64,000 nt of DNA from Ignavibacteria bacterium (GTDB taxonomy: Bacteria > Bacteroidota > Ignavibacteria > Tepidaquicellales > OLB5), in NCBI GenBank assembly GCA_017303675.1, contig JAFLBX010000001.1:1313970-1377969 (forward strand). The letters run 5' to 3'. The translations under genes were made by a program, and so were the position numbers. Positions within the stretch are counted from its first letter, which is position 1, and each line of letters begins with the position of its first letter. Below, piece after piece: positions 8,913-16,359 of this stretch. The notes beneath the pieces were generated by a model. The model was not told the origin of the DNA. It worked only from the letters and a program-made list of their open reading frames with translations, and searched no databases.

Positions 8913-9026
8913 ATGAAGACCTTTTTTGTATTAGCTCAGAATCACCATACACCTGTTTACCCTTATTCAGGATATACACACCGAATGAGTTTTATTAATG
9001 ATTCTATAAACCAGCATTCCTTATGA
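8913..9026 (+). CDS. Short upstream ORF (37 aa), ATGA-coupled to secreted protein gene
   Basis: An ATG at 8913 has a near-perfect Shine-Dalgarno (TGGAGGAAAT) and opens a 37-codon frame, MKTFFVLAQNHHTPVYPYSG at its N-terminus. Its TGA (9024-9026) overlaps the ATG of the next gene as ATGA. The downstream start has no Shine-Dalgarno of its own, so translational coupling is plausible. MKTFFVLA looks like a cut-down signal peptide, so it could equally be the remnant of a broken secreted-protein gene. No homology is claimed. Confidence 0.45.
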   Translation: MKTFFVLAQNHHTPVYPYSGYTHRMSFINDSINQHSL

Positions 9027-10318
9027 ACATAAAAAAAATTTTAATTGTCATAATTTGGTTCAACCTGATTTGTTCAACTTTTTGTCAGTGGATACAATAT
9101 TCTACCGGTTTGGGCTCCGATAAGTACATTTATTCCTTAGCAAACATAGAAAATAATATCATTGCAGGTATTTCAAATATCCCGAGTGGTTTTGGAGGAG
9201 CTTATGTATCAACCAATAATGGTCAAACATGGTCTCAAACCCTGAATAATCGAATGGTATATTGCCTTGCTACGTTGGGAGATTATATTTTCGCAGGTAC
9301 TCACACATATTATTACCCTTCAGGAATTTTTTTTACTACCAATAATGGACTAAATTGGACACAAACAACAATGAATGATGAGGAGGTTTTTTCCTTAGCA
9401 ATTTCAGAAAATAAAATTTATGCAGGTACTCTTAATAACGGAGTATTTTTTTCAACAAATTTTGGTTTAAACTGGATCCAAACTGCATTGAATGACAAAG
9501 ATATATATTCATTGGCAATTTCAGGTAATAATGTGTACGCGGGTACTTATTATCATAGCATTTATGTTTCAACCGATAATGGGGTAAATTGGTCTCAACG
9601 GTTATTATACAATCAGTCGAATATTTATTCAATTGCAGTTTCAGGAAACAATATTTATGCAGGAACAAACGGTAACGGTGTTTATATTTCAACAAATAAT
9701 GGATTAAACTGGTCTCAAACTGCTTTAAATCATCAAGAAATCCGTACTATTGTGATTTACGGGGACTATGTTTTTGCTGGTTCTATTGAAAATGGCGTTT
9801 ATCTCTCAACAAATAATGGTTTAACCTGGTCACAAAAGAATGAAGGTTGGAATTCTATTCCCCCAATAAATACCCTACATATTGCAAATAATTACATTTT
9901 TGCTGGTACAAGATATTCTTCGGTATGGAGACGTCAATTGCATGAAGTGGTTGGAATAAAAAACATATCCATTAGTCTTCCGTTAATTTTTTCTCTTTCC
10001 CAGAACTACCCCAACCCCTTCAATCCGCAAACGAAGATAAAGTTCAGTATTCCCCTCTCGAGAGGGGTGACCGCCGAAGGCGGGCGGGGTGTGTTTGTAT
10101 CATTAATTATTTACGATCTGCTCGGACGGGAAGTTACGACACTTGTAAACGAAGAGCTTAAACCCGGCACTTATGAGGCTGACTGGGACGGCTCGGGTTA
10201 CTCAAGCGGTGTTTATTTTTATAAGCTTGTGGTTGGTGACCCTTGGACAACTGCGGAGGCAGTGAACAGCTCAGGACGGGGGTTTGTTGAAACAAAGAAA
10301 ATGGTTTTGATGAAGTGA
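9023..10318 (+). CDS. Secreted BNR-like repeat protein with T9SS sorting domain
   Basis: 431 aa: signal peptide (1-21, ending CSTFCQ), then about seven repeats of roughly 40 residues with the pattern VYVSTNNGLNWSQT...I(Y/F)AGT, a sialidase-like (BNR) propeller. It ends in a T9SS type A sorting domain beginning SLSQNYPNPFNP and ending ETKKMVLMK. Export by Sec and then T9SS to the surface is expected. Two in-frame insertions lie inside the sorting domain: a palindrome-coded segment after SIP (LSRGVTAEGGRG) and a second one after LVVG (DPWTTAEAVNSSGRG). Both match dispersed repeats. The start overlaps the 37-codon ORF; a terminator follows at 10369. Confidence 0.85.
   Translation: MNIKKILIVIIWFNLICSTFCQWIQYSTGLGSDKYIYSLANIENNIIAGISNIPSGFGGAYVSTNNGQTWSQTLNNRMVYCLATLGDYIFAGTHTYYYPSGIFFTTNNGLNWTQTTMNDEEVFSLAISENKIYAGTLNNGVFFSTNFGLNWIQTALNDKDIYSLAISGNNVYAGTYYHSIYVSTDNGVNWSQRLLYNQSNIYSIAVSGNNIYAGTNGNGVYISTNNGLNWSQTALNHQEIRTIVIYGDYVFAGSIENGVYLSTNNGLTWSQKNEGWNSIPPINTLHIANNYIFAGTRYSSVWRRQLHEVVGIKNISISLPLIFSLSQNYPNPFNPQTKIKFSIPLSRGVTAEGGRGVFVSLIIYDLLGREVTTLVNEELKPGTYEADWDGSGYSSGVYFYKLVVGDPWTTAEAVNSSGRGFVETKKMVLMK
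10051..10091 (+). repeat. Palindromic repeat inserted in frame in sorting-domain codons
   Basis: Perfect 16-bp palindrome CCCCTCTCGAGAGGGG (10052-10067) followed by a hairpin CCGCC-GAA-GGCGG (10071-10083) and GCGGGGTGTGTTT. Variants of the same element sit at the equivalent codon of four other cargo genes on the - strand. Confidence 0.8.
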
Positions 10319-10338
10319 ACGATCTTACAGAAACTAAG

Positions 10339-10362
10339 ATTCCTGCCTGCGCAGGAATGACA
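10339..10362. repeat. Dispersed palindrome (GATTCCTGCCTGCGCAGGAATGAC type)
   Basis: ATTCCTGC and GCAGGAAT form an 8-bp inverted repeat. It lies 20 bp after the stop of the secreted protein gene and has the look of a REP-type element. Confidence 0.55.
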
Positions 10363-10368
10363 AAATAG

Positions 10369-10396
10369 AAAAAGGCATTCAAATGAATGCCTTTTT
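10369..10396 (+). terminator. Bidirectional intrinsic terminator
   Basis: AAAAAGGCATTCA (10369-10381) and TGAATGCCTTTTT (10384-10396) form a 13-bp stem with a 2-nt loop and an A-run before and T-run after. It can serve the + strand gene ending at 10318 and the - strand gene ending at 10430. Confidence 0.85.
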
Positions 10397-10400
10397 TATA

Positions 10401-10418
10401 CGCAGCCTGAAGGCTGCG
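10401..10418. repeat. Dispersed palindrome (CGCAGCC-TGAA-GGCTGCG)
   Basis: Perfect 7-bp inverted repeat with a 4-nt loop directly behind the terminator, between convergent genes. Confidence 0.55.
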
Positions 10419-10429
10419 GCTACTTATGC

Positions 10430-11233
10430 TCAACTCTTAAACCCGGGTTCGAAAATTCGTTTTATGCCAACTGATTTGCCGGTTTGTGTATCTATATTCA
10501 CTACAACGGCGCTTATTTTTACATCGCCTGTTGCGACATCGGTTTTGTGGGGAGTCTGGTAGTAAAATCTTGCTATGGATGCTTCCTTATTGCCGCCTAT
10601 GACTCCGTCAAAAGCGCCGGTCATACCTACATCAGAAATGAAAGCAGTTCCCTGCGGGAGTATACGCTCATCGGCTGTCTGCACATGAGTGTGCGTGCCG
10701 ACTACGGCACTGACCTTGCCATCCATATACCACCCGAATGCAATTTTTTCAGCGGTTGCTTCACCGTGGAAATCAACAAATATCAGGTTTGTATCTTTTT
10801 TGACTTTTTCAGCAATTTTATTCGCAGTTCTGAACGGACAGTTCAATGTTGAAATATAAACCCTGCCCATAACATTAATTACACAAAGATTAAAAAGCCC
10901 GCCATCTATCGATACCGGATATAGCTGGTAACCCCTGCCGTAAACATCTTCATGGTGGTTAGCGGGTCTCAGCATACGGGCATCATCTTTTAATATATGC
11001 ACCGATTGCAGCTTGCTGAACGTGTGGTTGCCGCCTGTCATACAATGAATGCCTGCATCATATGCGCGCTTTACATCCTTATCAAGAAAACCTTTACCGC
11101 CGGATAAATTCTCGCCGTTTGCTATTACAAAATGTATGTGATGTTTTTCAACAAGCTTTTTTAAGTTGTCTTCAACATACTTTAAGCCCGGCTCGCCGAT
11201 TATATCTCCTATGAATAATATATTTAAATTCAA
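10430..11233 (-). CDS. YmdB-family metallophosphoesterase (2',3'-cAMP phosphodiesterase)
   Basis: Calcineurin-like phosphoesterase of the YmdB/TIGR00282 family. Motifs: NILFIGDIIGEPG (first metal Asp), IANGENLSGGKG, GGNHTF, VDFHGEATAEK, VVGTHTHVQTAD, then the family hallmark DVGMTGAFDGVIGGNKE. In Bacillus the homologue hydrolyses 2',3'-cyclic nucleotides. I chose the TTG at 11233 (MNLNILFIGD, 267 aa), which matches the family N-terminus; an in-frame TTG at 11254 would add seven residues. The 94 bp upstream, before panB, hold several imperfect CAATTG/TTCATTG repeats and no Shine-Dalgarno. Confidence 0.88.
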   Translation of the reverse strand: MNLNILFIGDIIGEPGLKYVEDNLKKLVEKHHIHFVIANGENLSGGKGFLDKDVKRAYDAGIHCMTGGNHTFSKLQSVHILKDDARMLRPANHHEDVYGRGYQLYPVSIDGGLFNLCVINVMGRVYISTLNCPFRTANKIAEKVKKDTNLIFVDFHGEATAEKIAFGWYMDGKVSAVVGTHTHVQTADERILPQGTAFISDVGMTGAFDGVIGGNKEASIARFYYQTPHKTDVATGDVKISAVVVNIDTQTGKSVGIKRIFEPGFKS

Positions 11234-11327
11234 TTTACAATTATCAATTAACAATTACCAATTATTTTGTTGGGTTAAAGCTAAGCAATAACTATTGTTC
11301 ATTGACAATTGTTGATTGCTCATTGAA

Positions 11328-12161
11328 TCAGTAGCTCTCTGACTTATTTGGAAACTTTTTATGCTTTACATCTTTAATATAATTCCTGAAAGCATTTTTA
11401 GACTGCTCCGCGATATTCAGGTATTTCCTCACAAACCTGGGGTGGAACATCTCAGTCATACCCAGCATATCATGAGTAACAAGTATCTGCCCGTCGCAAT
11501 TTACTCCCGCGCCAATGCCAATTGTAGGAATCTTCAGCGAAGCTGTAACTTTTTTGGCAAGCGAAGCGGGAATTTTTTCAAGCACAACCCCGAAACATCC
11601 TGCATCCTGCAGGATCTTTGCGTCACGCTGTATCATTCTGGCTTCTTTGGGATCTGTACCGCGGGTAACATAAGTTCCGAAAATATTTATTGATTGCGGT
11701 GTTAAGCCTAAGTGTCCCATAACCGGAATGCCTACTTTTACAAGGTGTTTAACTACTTCAGCTATTCTCTCGCCGCCTTCGAGCTTAACAGCATCAGCGC
11801 CGGTTTCCTTCATAACCCTGCCGCAGTTGCGTACAGATTCACGCAGGTCAACATGGTAGCTCATGAACGGAAGATCGACAACCAGTAAAGCCGTTTTAAC
11901 GGCTTTTTTAACAATTTTTGCGTGGTAAATAATTTCATCAAGAGTAACGGTAAGCGTTGTTGCATTGCCCTGAATAACGTTGCCTAAAGAATCACCTACG
12001 AGTATAAAATCGATCCCTGCTTCATCAAGATATTTAGCCATAAGGTAGTCATACGCTGTGAGAGCTGTAATTTTCTCACCCCGTTCTTTCATAGTTACCA
12101 GTGTTTTAGTGGTTATTTTTTTCCGTTCTTTAACAGCTTTTACCTTATCGCTTTCAGACAT
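11328..12161 (-). CDS. panB: 3-methyl-2-oxobutanoate hydroxymethyltransferase
   Basis: Ketopantoate hydroxymethyltransferase, first committed step of pantothenate/CoA synthesis, using 5,10-methylene-THF. It has the TIM-barrel motifs TALTAYDYLMAKYLDEAGID, LVGDSLGNV (Mg and substrate binding), DLPFMSY, AVKLEGG, GHLGLTPQS and GIGAG. The 277-aa length is normal. It lies 15 bp behind the LipM-like gene on the same strand, probably one transcript with lpxA and the LipM-like gene. coaD, a later CoA step, lies at 56.7 kb in the same window. Confidence 0.95.
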   Translation of the reverse strand: MSESDKVKAVKERKKITTKTLVTMKERGEKITALTAYDYLMAKYLDEAGIDFILVGDSLGNVIQGNATTLTVTLDEIIYHAKIVKKAVKTALLVVDLPFMSYHVDLRESVRNCGRVMKETGADAVKLEGGERIAEVVKHLVKVGIPVMGHLGLTPQSINIFGTYVTRGTDPKEARMIQRDAKILQDAGCFGVVLEKIPASLAKKVTASLKIPTIGIGAGVNCDGQILVTHDMLGMTEMFHPRFVRKYLNIAEQSKNAFRNYIKDVKHKKFPNKSESY

Positions 12162-12176
12162 TTTCTTATAAATTAA

Positions 12177-13049
12177 TTAATTCATTATGAAGCGGGTTTT
12201 CATGCGGGGTTCAACAAATTCAGCAACCCTGTTAATACTTTTAAAATTAAGCCCGAAAGTATTTTTAAACCCATCGAAAACCGCTTCTGAAGTATTTCTG
12301 TAATCTATTTTCTTACCGGTGATATGCTCGAGGCATTCGGTTTTATCTTCAATCTCGCGCAGCATTTTAATGCGCTCTTCACCGGTTATATTCAGATAAT
12401 TTACAATATTTTTATGATGGCTGCCTATTAAAATTGAACCGTGCTGCAGAACAATATCACCGAACTTTCTCTGTGCGCTGCCTACTAGCTTTTTGCCTTT
12501 GAAGTTGATCTCATTTTTAATTGCGCTGTTAAAACACAGATTATACATACCTGTGCGGATAAGTTTTAGCAGGTCAGGGGTGGATTTAGTAAATGAGAGC
12601 TTTTCTAAAACAGGATCAAGCAGCTTTAAGCCGTTAAGTATGGCAATGGATATATCTTTGTAAAGCTCATGAACAGGCTTTTGTGAACGGAAGATCACGG
12701 AATATGTAAGCTCTTCGGAGTGAAGTACAGCTCTTCCGCCGGTCGGGCGGGTAACAACATCCAGCCCTTCAGCCCGGCATTTATTGATATCAATATATGC
12801 AGTTTTTGAAAGCCTTGCCTGGTTATATCCAAGAGAAATTGCGTAGGGTTTCCAGCGGTAGAATCTTAAAAAAGCTGTATCTTCCTTTTTGCAGCGCTCA
12901 ACAAGCTTCATATCAAGCTCCATATTGAATACGCCTGAACGAATTCCTGTATCAAGGAATTCCCATTTTTTGTTTTCAGCAAGCGGAATTACAGCAGGGT
13001 TTCCGCCTGTTGAACTATTTTCTGATGATCCCGCGCTCACTTTGCTCAA
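12177..13049 (-). CDS. Lipoate/octanoate transferase, LipM/LplA family
   Basis: BPL/LplA/LipB-fold protein of 290 aa. Signature segments are RPTGGRAVLH (101-110), GKKLVGSAQRK (185-195) and LQHGSIL (201-207). A cysteine at 172 (LCFNSA) occupies the place of the catalytic Cys of LipM octanoyltransferases, so octanoyl transfer from ACP to a lipoyl domain is more likely than ATP-dependent lipoate ligation; the assignment stays tentative. The frame begins with TTG at 13049 (or GTG at 13040), overlapping the 3' end of lpxA by 35 or 26 nt. The first 25 residues are low-complexity Ser/Gly and may be dispensable. Confidence 0.82.
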   Translation of the reverse strand: MSKVSAGSSENSSTGGNPAVIPLAENKKWEFLDTGIRSGVFNMELDMKLVERCKKEDTAFLRFYRWKPYAISLGYNQARLSKTAYIDINKCRAEGLDVVTRPTGGRAVLHSEELTYSVIFRSQKPVHELYKDISIAILNGLKLLDPVLEKLSFTKSTPDLLKLIRTGMYNLCFNSAIKNEINFKGKKLVGSAQRKFGDIVLQHGSILIGSHHKNIVNYLNITGEERIKMLREIEDKTECLEHITGKKIDYRNTSEAVFDGFKNTFGLNFKSINRVAEFVEPRMKTRFIMN

Positions 13050-13791
13050 TAAAAGAAATTATATTTTGAACTTCTTCAGTCATTTCAACAGTATCTTTTA
13101 CTGCTTTTATAGCGTCACTTATATTGTATTCCGGGCCGTAAATAAGGTTATAGGTATTTTTAATGTTTCTTATCTTATCATCTGTAAAACCGCGGCGCTT
13201 CAGGCCAACAACATTAAGGCCTTTATATCCAAGCGGCGAGCCGCCCGCAAGAATATAGGGCGGAACGTCCATTGTTACCCTTGCGCTGAAGGCAATAAAA
13301 CAATGTGCGCCTATGTGAACAAACTGGTGTACTCCAACCATTCCGCCTATTATAGCCCAGTCATCAACAACAACATGCCCGCCCATATTAATTGCGTTAG
13401 AAAGTATCACGTTATTGCCAATGATAGAATCATGCGGAATGTGTACATAGCTCATAACATAACAATTTGAGCCAATTACGGTTTTATTGCGTGCTTTGGT
13501 CCCGCGGCTGATAGTTGCAAACTCTCTTATAACGGTATTTTCACCTATTTCAACAGTTGTTTTTTCACCTTCAAACTTCAGGTCCTGCGGTTCATTGCCA
13601 ACAATTGCTGAGTGAAATACCCTCACACCTTTTGCAAGCGATGTACCTGAATGTATAAGCACGTTTGAATGAACTTCGGCATTATCGGCAATATTAACGC
13701 CATCTTCAATTATGGAAAACGGACCGATTGAAACATTATTTCCAATGGCTGCATTAGGTGAAACAATTGCTCTTTCGCTGATATTGCTCAT
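13015..13791 (-). CDS. lpxA: UDP-N-acetylglucosamine O-acyltransferase
   Basis: First step of lipid A synthesis. It is a left-handed beta-helix built of hexapeptide repeats, with the catalytic HIPHD (His117, His120, equal to E. coli His122/His125), NAINMGGHV, DDWAIIGGMVGVHQF, and the C-terminal helical segment GLKRRGFTDDKIRNIKNTYNLIY. I chose ATG at 13791 (MSNISERAIV, 258 aa, the family length); an in-frame start at 13866 would add a 25-residue leader unlike other LpxA. Its presence shows that the organism makes lipid A. The remaining lpx genes are not in the window. Confidence 0.94.
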   Translation of the reverse strand: MSNISERAIVSPNAAIGNNVSIGPFSIIEDGVNIADNAEVHSNVLIHSGTSLAKGVRVFHSAIVGNEPQDLKFEGEKTTVEIGENTVIREFATISRGTKARNKTVIGSNCYVMSYVHIPHDSIIGNNVILSNAINMGGHVVVDDWAIIGGMVGVHQFVHIGAHCFIAFSARVTMDVPPYILAGGSPLGYKGLNVVGLKRRGFTDDKIRNIKNTYNLIYGPEYNISDAIKAVKDTVEMTEEVQNIISFIEQSERGIIRK

Positions 13792-13915
13792 ATGTATATT
13801 AAAACGGGCTGTTAAATTGTGAATTAAAATTGAATTTAAACTGCTGCAATAATTTAAAAATACCAATCAAAAATGTAATGCTTAAACAGAAAAAATTTAA
13901 TACGGGAATAATTTA

Positions 13916-15253
13916 TCAGGAGCCCATGCCCAGGGTTTTATCAATAATTACATTATCATTTTCAACTGTTGTTTTGGTGATCATTTCACCTATCAGCCCT
14001 ATTGAAAAGAACTGAACACCTACAATAGCCATCAGAATTCCGACAAAGAACAGTGGCCTGCCGCTTATCGGGGTAGCTTCGAAAAATTTTAGAATAGTCA
14101 GGTATAACAGAATGCCGGTACCGGCCAGGAAACTTAGAACACCGATAAATCCGAACAGGTGCAGAGGTCTTTTGATATACTTGGTAGTAAAAAGTACTGT
14201 TATCAGGTCAAACAATCCGTTAAAAAACCTGGAAAGTCCGTATTTTGTTTTGCCGTATTTTCGTTCATGGTGTGTTACGGCTATTTCAGTAACCCTGAAA
14301 CCGGATAAATGAGCGAGAGCGGGAATATACCGGTGCATTTCACCGTAAACTTTAACATTTTTTACAACATCCCTTACATAGCCCTTTAAACCGCAGTTGT
14401 AATCATGCAGCTTAAGTCCCACCATCATGCTGGTAACACCGTTAAAGATCTTAGATGTATGTTTTTTTATGAACGGGTCATGGCGGACTTTTTTCCAGCC
14501 GGAAACAAGATCATAACCTTCATTCAGCTTAGCGATAAGCGCCGGAATTTCTTCAGGGTCATCCTGTAAGTCAGCATCCATTGTGATGACGTAGTCGCCT
14601 TTGGCGGCTTTAAAGCCTTCCTGCAGTGCAGATGATTTGCCGTAGTTGCGTTTGAACTTCAGGCATTTGAAGCGGCTGTTCACACGGTTTATTTCCTGCA
14701 GCTTTTGGAAAGACCTGTCAGTGGAACCGTCATCTATAAATAGAACTTCCCAGCTGCATCTTAAGCCATCAAGAACTTTTTTTAATGCAACAGAAAGCTC
14801 TACCAATGAATCTTCTTCATTGTACAGAGGTACAACAACGCTTATCATTTTACTTGAAAGATTCAGCTGCTGTGACTGGTTTTGGTTTCTATCACGGTCA
14901 CGGTTAAAGAAACGCCTTTGTCCGGGGTTCTTCCTGAAGTACTTTTTATTTTGCGGTTTTTGTTCCTGCGTAGTTTCTTTCTTTTGCTGGTTTACAGTTG
15001 TTTTTTTACCGTTGCCGCCGTTTTTTTTCCTGAAATTTGGAGCTGTATGTTTACCGTTCTTGCGGGATACTGCTCCGTTAATATTCTGCTGTTCTGCGGG
15101 TACTTCGTTTATACTGTTTACTTTACCTGAATCTTCGCTGTATTGTTCGTCAAAAACACTTTTTGAACCGGTTTTTTCATTACCGTTTAAAACATTGGGG
15201 TTAACCTGTACTTTGCCATCGGCCGTACTTTCGGGGTTTTGAAGCTCTTCCAC
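13916..15253 (-). CDS. Membrane-bound family 2 glycosyltransferase with disordered N-terminal tail
   Basis: Residues about 136-350 form a GT-A glycosyltransferase of the DPM1/GtrB/ArnC type: ISVVVPLYNEEDSLVEL, FIDDGSTDRS, MDADLQDDPEEIP (DxD), GWKKVRHDPFIKK and HERKYGKTKYGLSRF. Two C-terminal membrane segments follow (about 365-390 and 400-425). Such enzymes usually move a sugar or aminosugar onto a polyprenyl phosphate at the inner membrane. The first 135 residues are unusual: Asn/Gln/Lys/Arg-rich and predicted disordered, basic toward the end (KYFRKNPGQRRFFNRDRDR). The Met at 136 could be an internal start giving a standard-length enzyme. No glycan operon surrounds it. Confidence 0.85.
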   Translation of the reverse strand: MEELQNPESTADGKVQVNPNVLNGNEKTGSKSVFDEQYSEDSGKVNSINEVPAEQQNINGAVSRKNGKHTAPNFRKKNGGNGKKTTVNQQKKETTQEQKPQNKKYFRKNPGQRRFFNRDRDRNQNQSQQLNLSSKMISVVVPLYNEEDSLVELSVALKKVLDGLRCSWEVLFIDDGSTDRSFQKLQEINRVNSRFKCLKFKRNYGKSSALQEGFKAAKGDYVITMDADLQDDPEEIPALIAKLNEGYDLVSGWKKVRHDPFIKKHTSKIFNGVTSMMVGLKLHDYNCGLKGYVRDVVKNVKVYGEMHRYIPALAHLSGFRVTEIAVTHHERKYGKTKYGLSRFFNGLFDLITVLFTTKYIKRPLHLFGFIGVLSFLAGTGILLYLTILKFFEATPISGRPLFFVGILMAIVGVQFFSIGLIGEMITKTTVENDNVIIDKTLGMGS

Positions 15254-15294
15254 GAAATCCTTTCAAAATTATAGACTTTCATAAAAATATCATA

Positions 15295-15325
15295 CAAAAT
15301 TAACCATTAATGTTTGCAAAAACAA
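15295..15325 (-). promoter_or_regulatory. Candidate promoter of glycosyltransferase gene
   Basis: On the - strand: TTG (15325-15323), 20 bp, TAATTTTG (15302-15295), 41 bp before the start codon. Good -7, partial -33. Confidence 0.45.
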
Positions 15326-15438
15326 TTGTAAAACCAAAAATAAGGCGTAAATTGTGCTTTTTTCGGCATTTTGTTAGTGGTAATCCTGATTAAAAAGCCT
15401 TTTATCCGGCAACTATAAATAAATTCTGCGGGATACAT

Positions 15439-15477
15439 AAAAAAAAGCCGCAATGTAATTTGGGTTACTATTGCGGC
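15439..15477 (-). terminator. Intrinsic terminator for the small periplasmic protein gene
   Basis: GCCGCAA (15447-15453) and TTGCGGC (15471-15477) with inner GTAA/TTAC pairing. On the - strand it is followed by eight T. Confidence 0.75.
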
Positions 15478-15634
15478 ACAGAGGATATTGGTGAGTTTGA
15501 AGAATTGTGCAACACTTCGTTTATGTGTATATCAGTGTTAGTATTTTTATATTACACTTTTGATCCTGTTGTTTTGTTCCGGCTTTGAATTTTATTTAGT
15601 TCTGTTAATTAACCAATTTTGCCGGATATAAATT

Positions 15635-16147
15635 TTATCTTACGGGCTTATCATCATGTTCGTGATGGTGATGAGCATTTCTATCCGGTCCGTTTTTAAT
15701 GAACTCACGGTATTTTACGATCTGCTCATTTGTCAAAACTTTTTCAATTTTCAGGTCAAGCTCACTGTGATCGAAATTTGATCTGTTATGAGTTGACGCA
15801 TAATCCAACACAGCATCATACACACCTGATCTTTGTTCTCCTGATAAGCTTAATCTTTCACTAAGCAAACTGCTAATATCTTCAGCCAAAATCTGCGGTT
15901 CTGTTTTTACTTCAGGCGGCGGACCCGGGCGTTTACCCATTGGATCATCATCATTCTGAGAGCCGTGCTGGTTAATGCCGGGTTCTTCGTAGCTGCCGTT
16001 TTTTTCAGGGGCATCTTCATTTTGAGCATGAAGCTTTGAGCCTGCTATCATAGAAGCAACGAACATTACTGCAAAAACCAGTACTTTTGGTACTCTGAAA
16101 AACGGCTGTGTTATTATTGCCTGTGGTTTTGTTGCTGAAATTTTCAA
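15635..16147 (-). CDS. Small periplasmic protein, Spy/LTXXQ-like, His-rich tail
   Basis: 170 aa. A hydrophobic segment (about 22-36, VLVFAVMFVASMIAG) then LHAQ looks like a signal peptide with a long n-region. The mature part has a Pro/Asp-rich linker and then a helical C-terminal half with LTNEQIVKYREF, reminiscent of the LTxxQ repeats of Spy/CpxP-type chaperones. The protein ends in a His/Asp-rich tail (HHHHEHDDK) that could bind metal. The family link is weak and is an inference from the motif only. It is monocistronic, with a terminator downstream and a possible -7 element TATGTTTG at 16188-16181. Confidence 0.65.
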   Translation of the reverse strand: MKISATKPQAIITQPFFRVPKVLVFAVMFVASMIAGSKLHAQNEDAPEKNGSYEEPGINQHGSQNDDDPMGKRPGPPPEVKTEPQILAEDISSLLSERLSLSGEQRSGVYDAVLDYASTHNRSNFDHSELDLKIEKVLTNEQIVKYREFIKNGPDRNAHHHHEHDDKPVR

Positions 16148-16302
16148 ATTATATAGTACTCCATTAAATTTTAACTAGTACAAACATACTAAGCTGATTG
16201 TAATTCCGTTTGTATAGAATGTAACAAGATGTAAAAGGCAAAAGTAAAAAGGCAAAAGGCAAAAATGAATTGACAAAGCGCGCCAAATTATAATAGTTAA
16301 AT

Positions 16303-16325
16303 AAAAAACCCCTCTGAAAGAGGGG
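16303..16325 (-). terminator. Intrinsic terminator of yqaA-type gene
   Basis: CCCCTCT/AGAGGGG stem (16309-16315 with 16319-16325), GAA loop, six T on the - strand, 35 bp after the stop. Confidence 0.8.
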
Positions 16326-16359
16326 TGTGAATAATGCTTAATATATATAAAATATAACT

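Larger units (their letters stand above)
15254..15634. other. 381-bp intergenic region
   Basis: AT-rich, with no gene I can support. It contains two TAATTTTG-type -7 elements on the - strand (CAAAATTA at 15264-15271 and 15295-15302). The second has a TTG 20 bp upstream, so it is a possible promoter for the glycosyltransferase. The other end holds the terminator of the next - strand gene. Confidence 0.6.

Noticed and set aside
10445-10460. GGTTCGA resembling a tRNA T-arm
   Set aside because: It lies within the phosphoesterase coding region and no cloverleaf can be built around it.
12889-13470. 193-codon open frame on the + strand over lipM-like and lpxA
   Set aside because: It is the antisense shadow of two well-supported genes; no Shine-Dalgarno, no recognisable domain, composition unlike a protein.
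13792-13866. 25-codon extension of LpxA
   Set aside because: Family length and N-terminus fit ATG 13791; the extension has no conserved feature.
14646-15242. 198-codon + strand frame opposite the glycosyltransferase N-terminus
   Set aside because: Antisense shadow; its Phe/Cys-rich composition is the complement of the Lys/Asn-rich tail.
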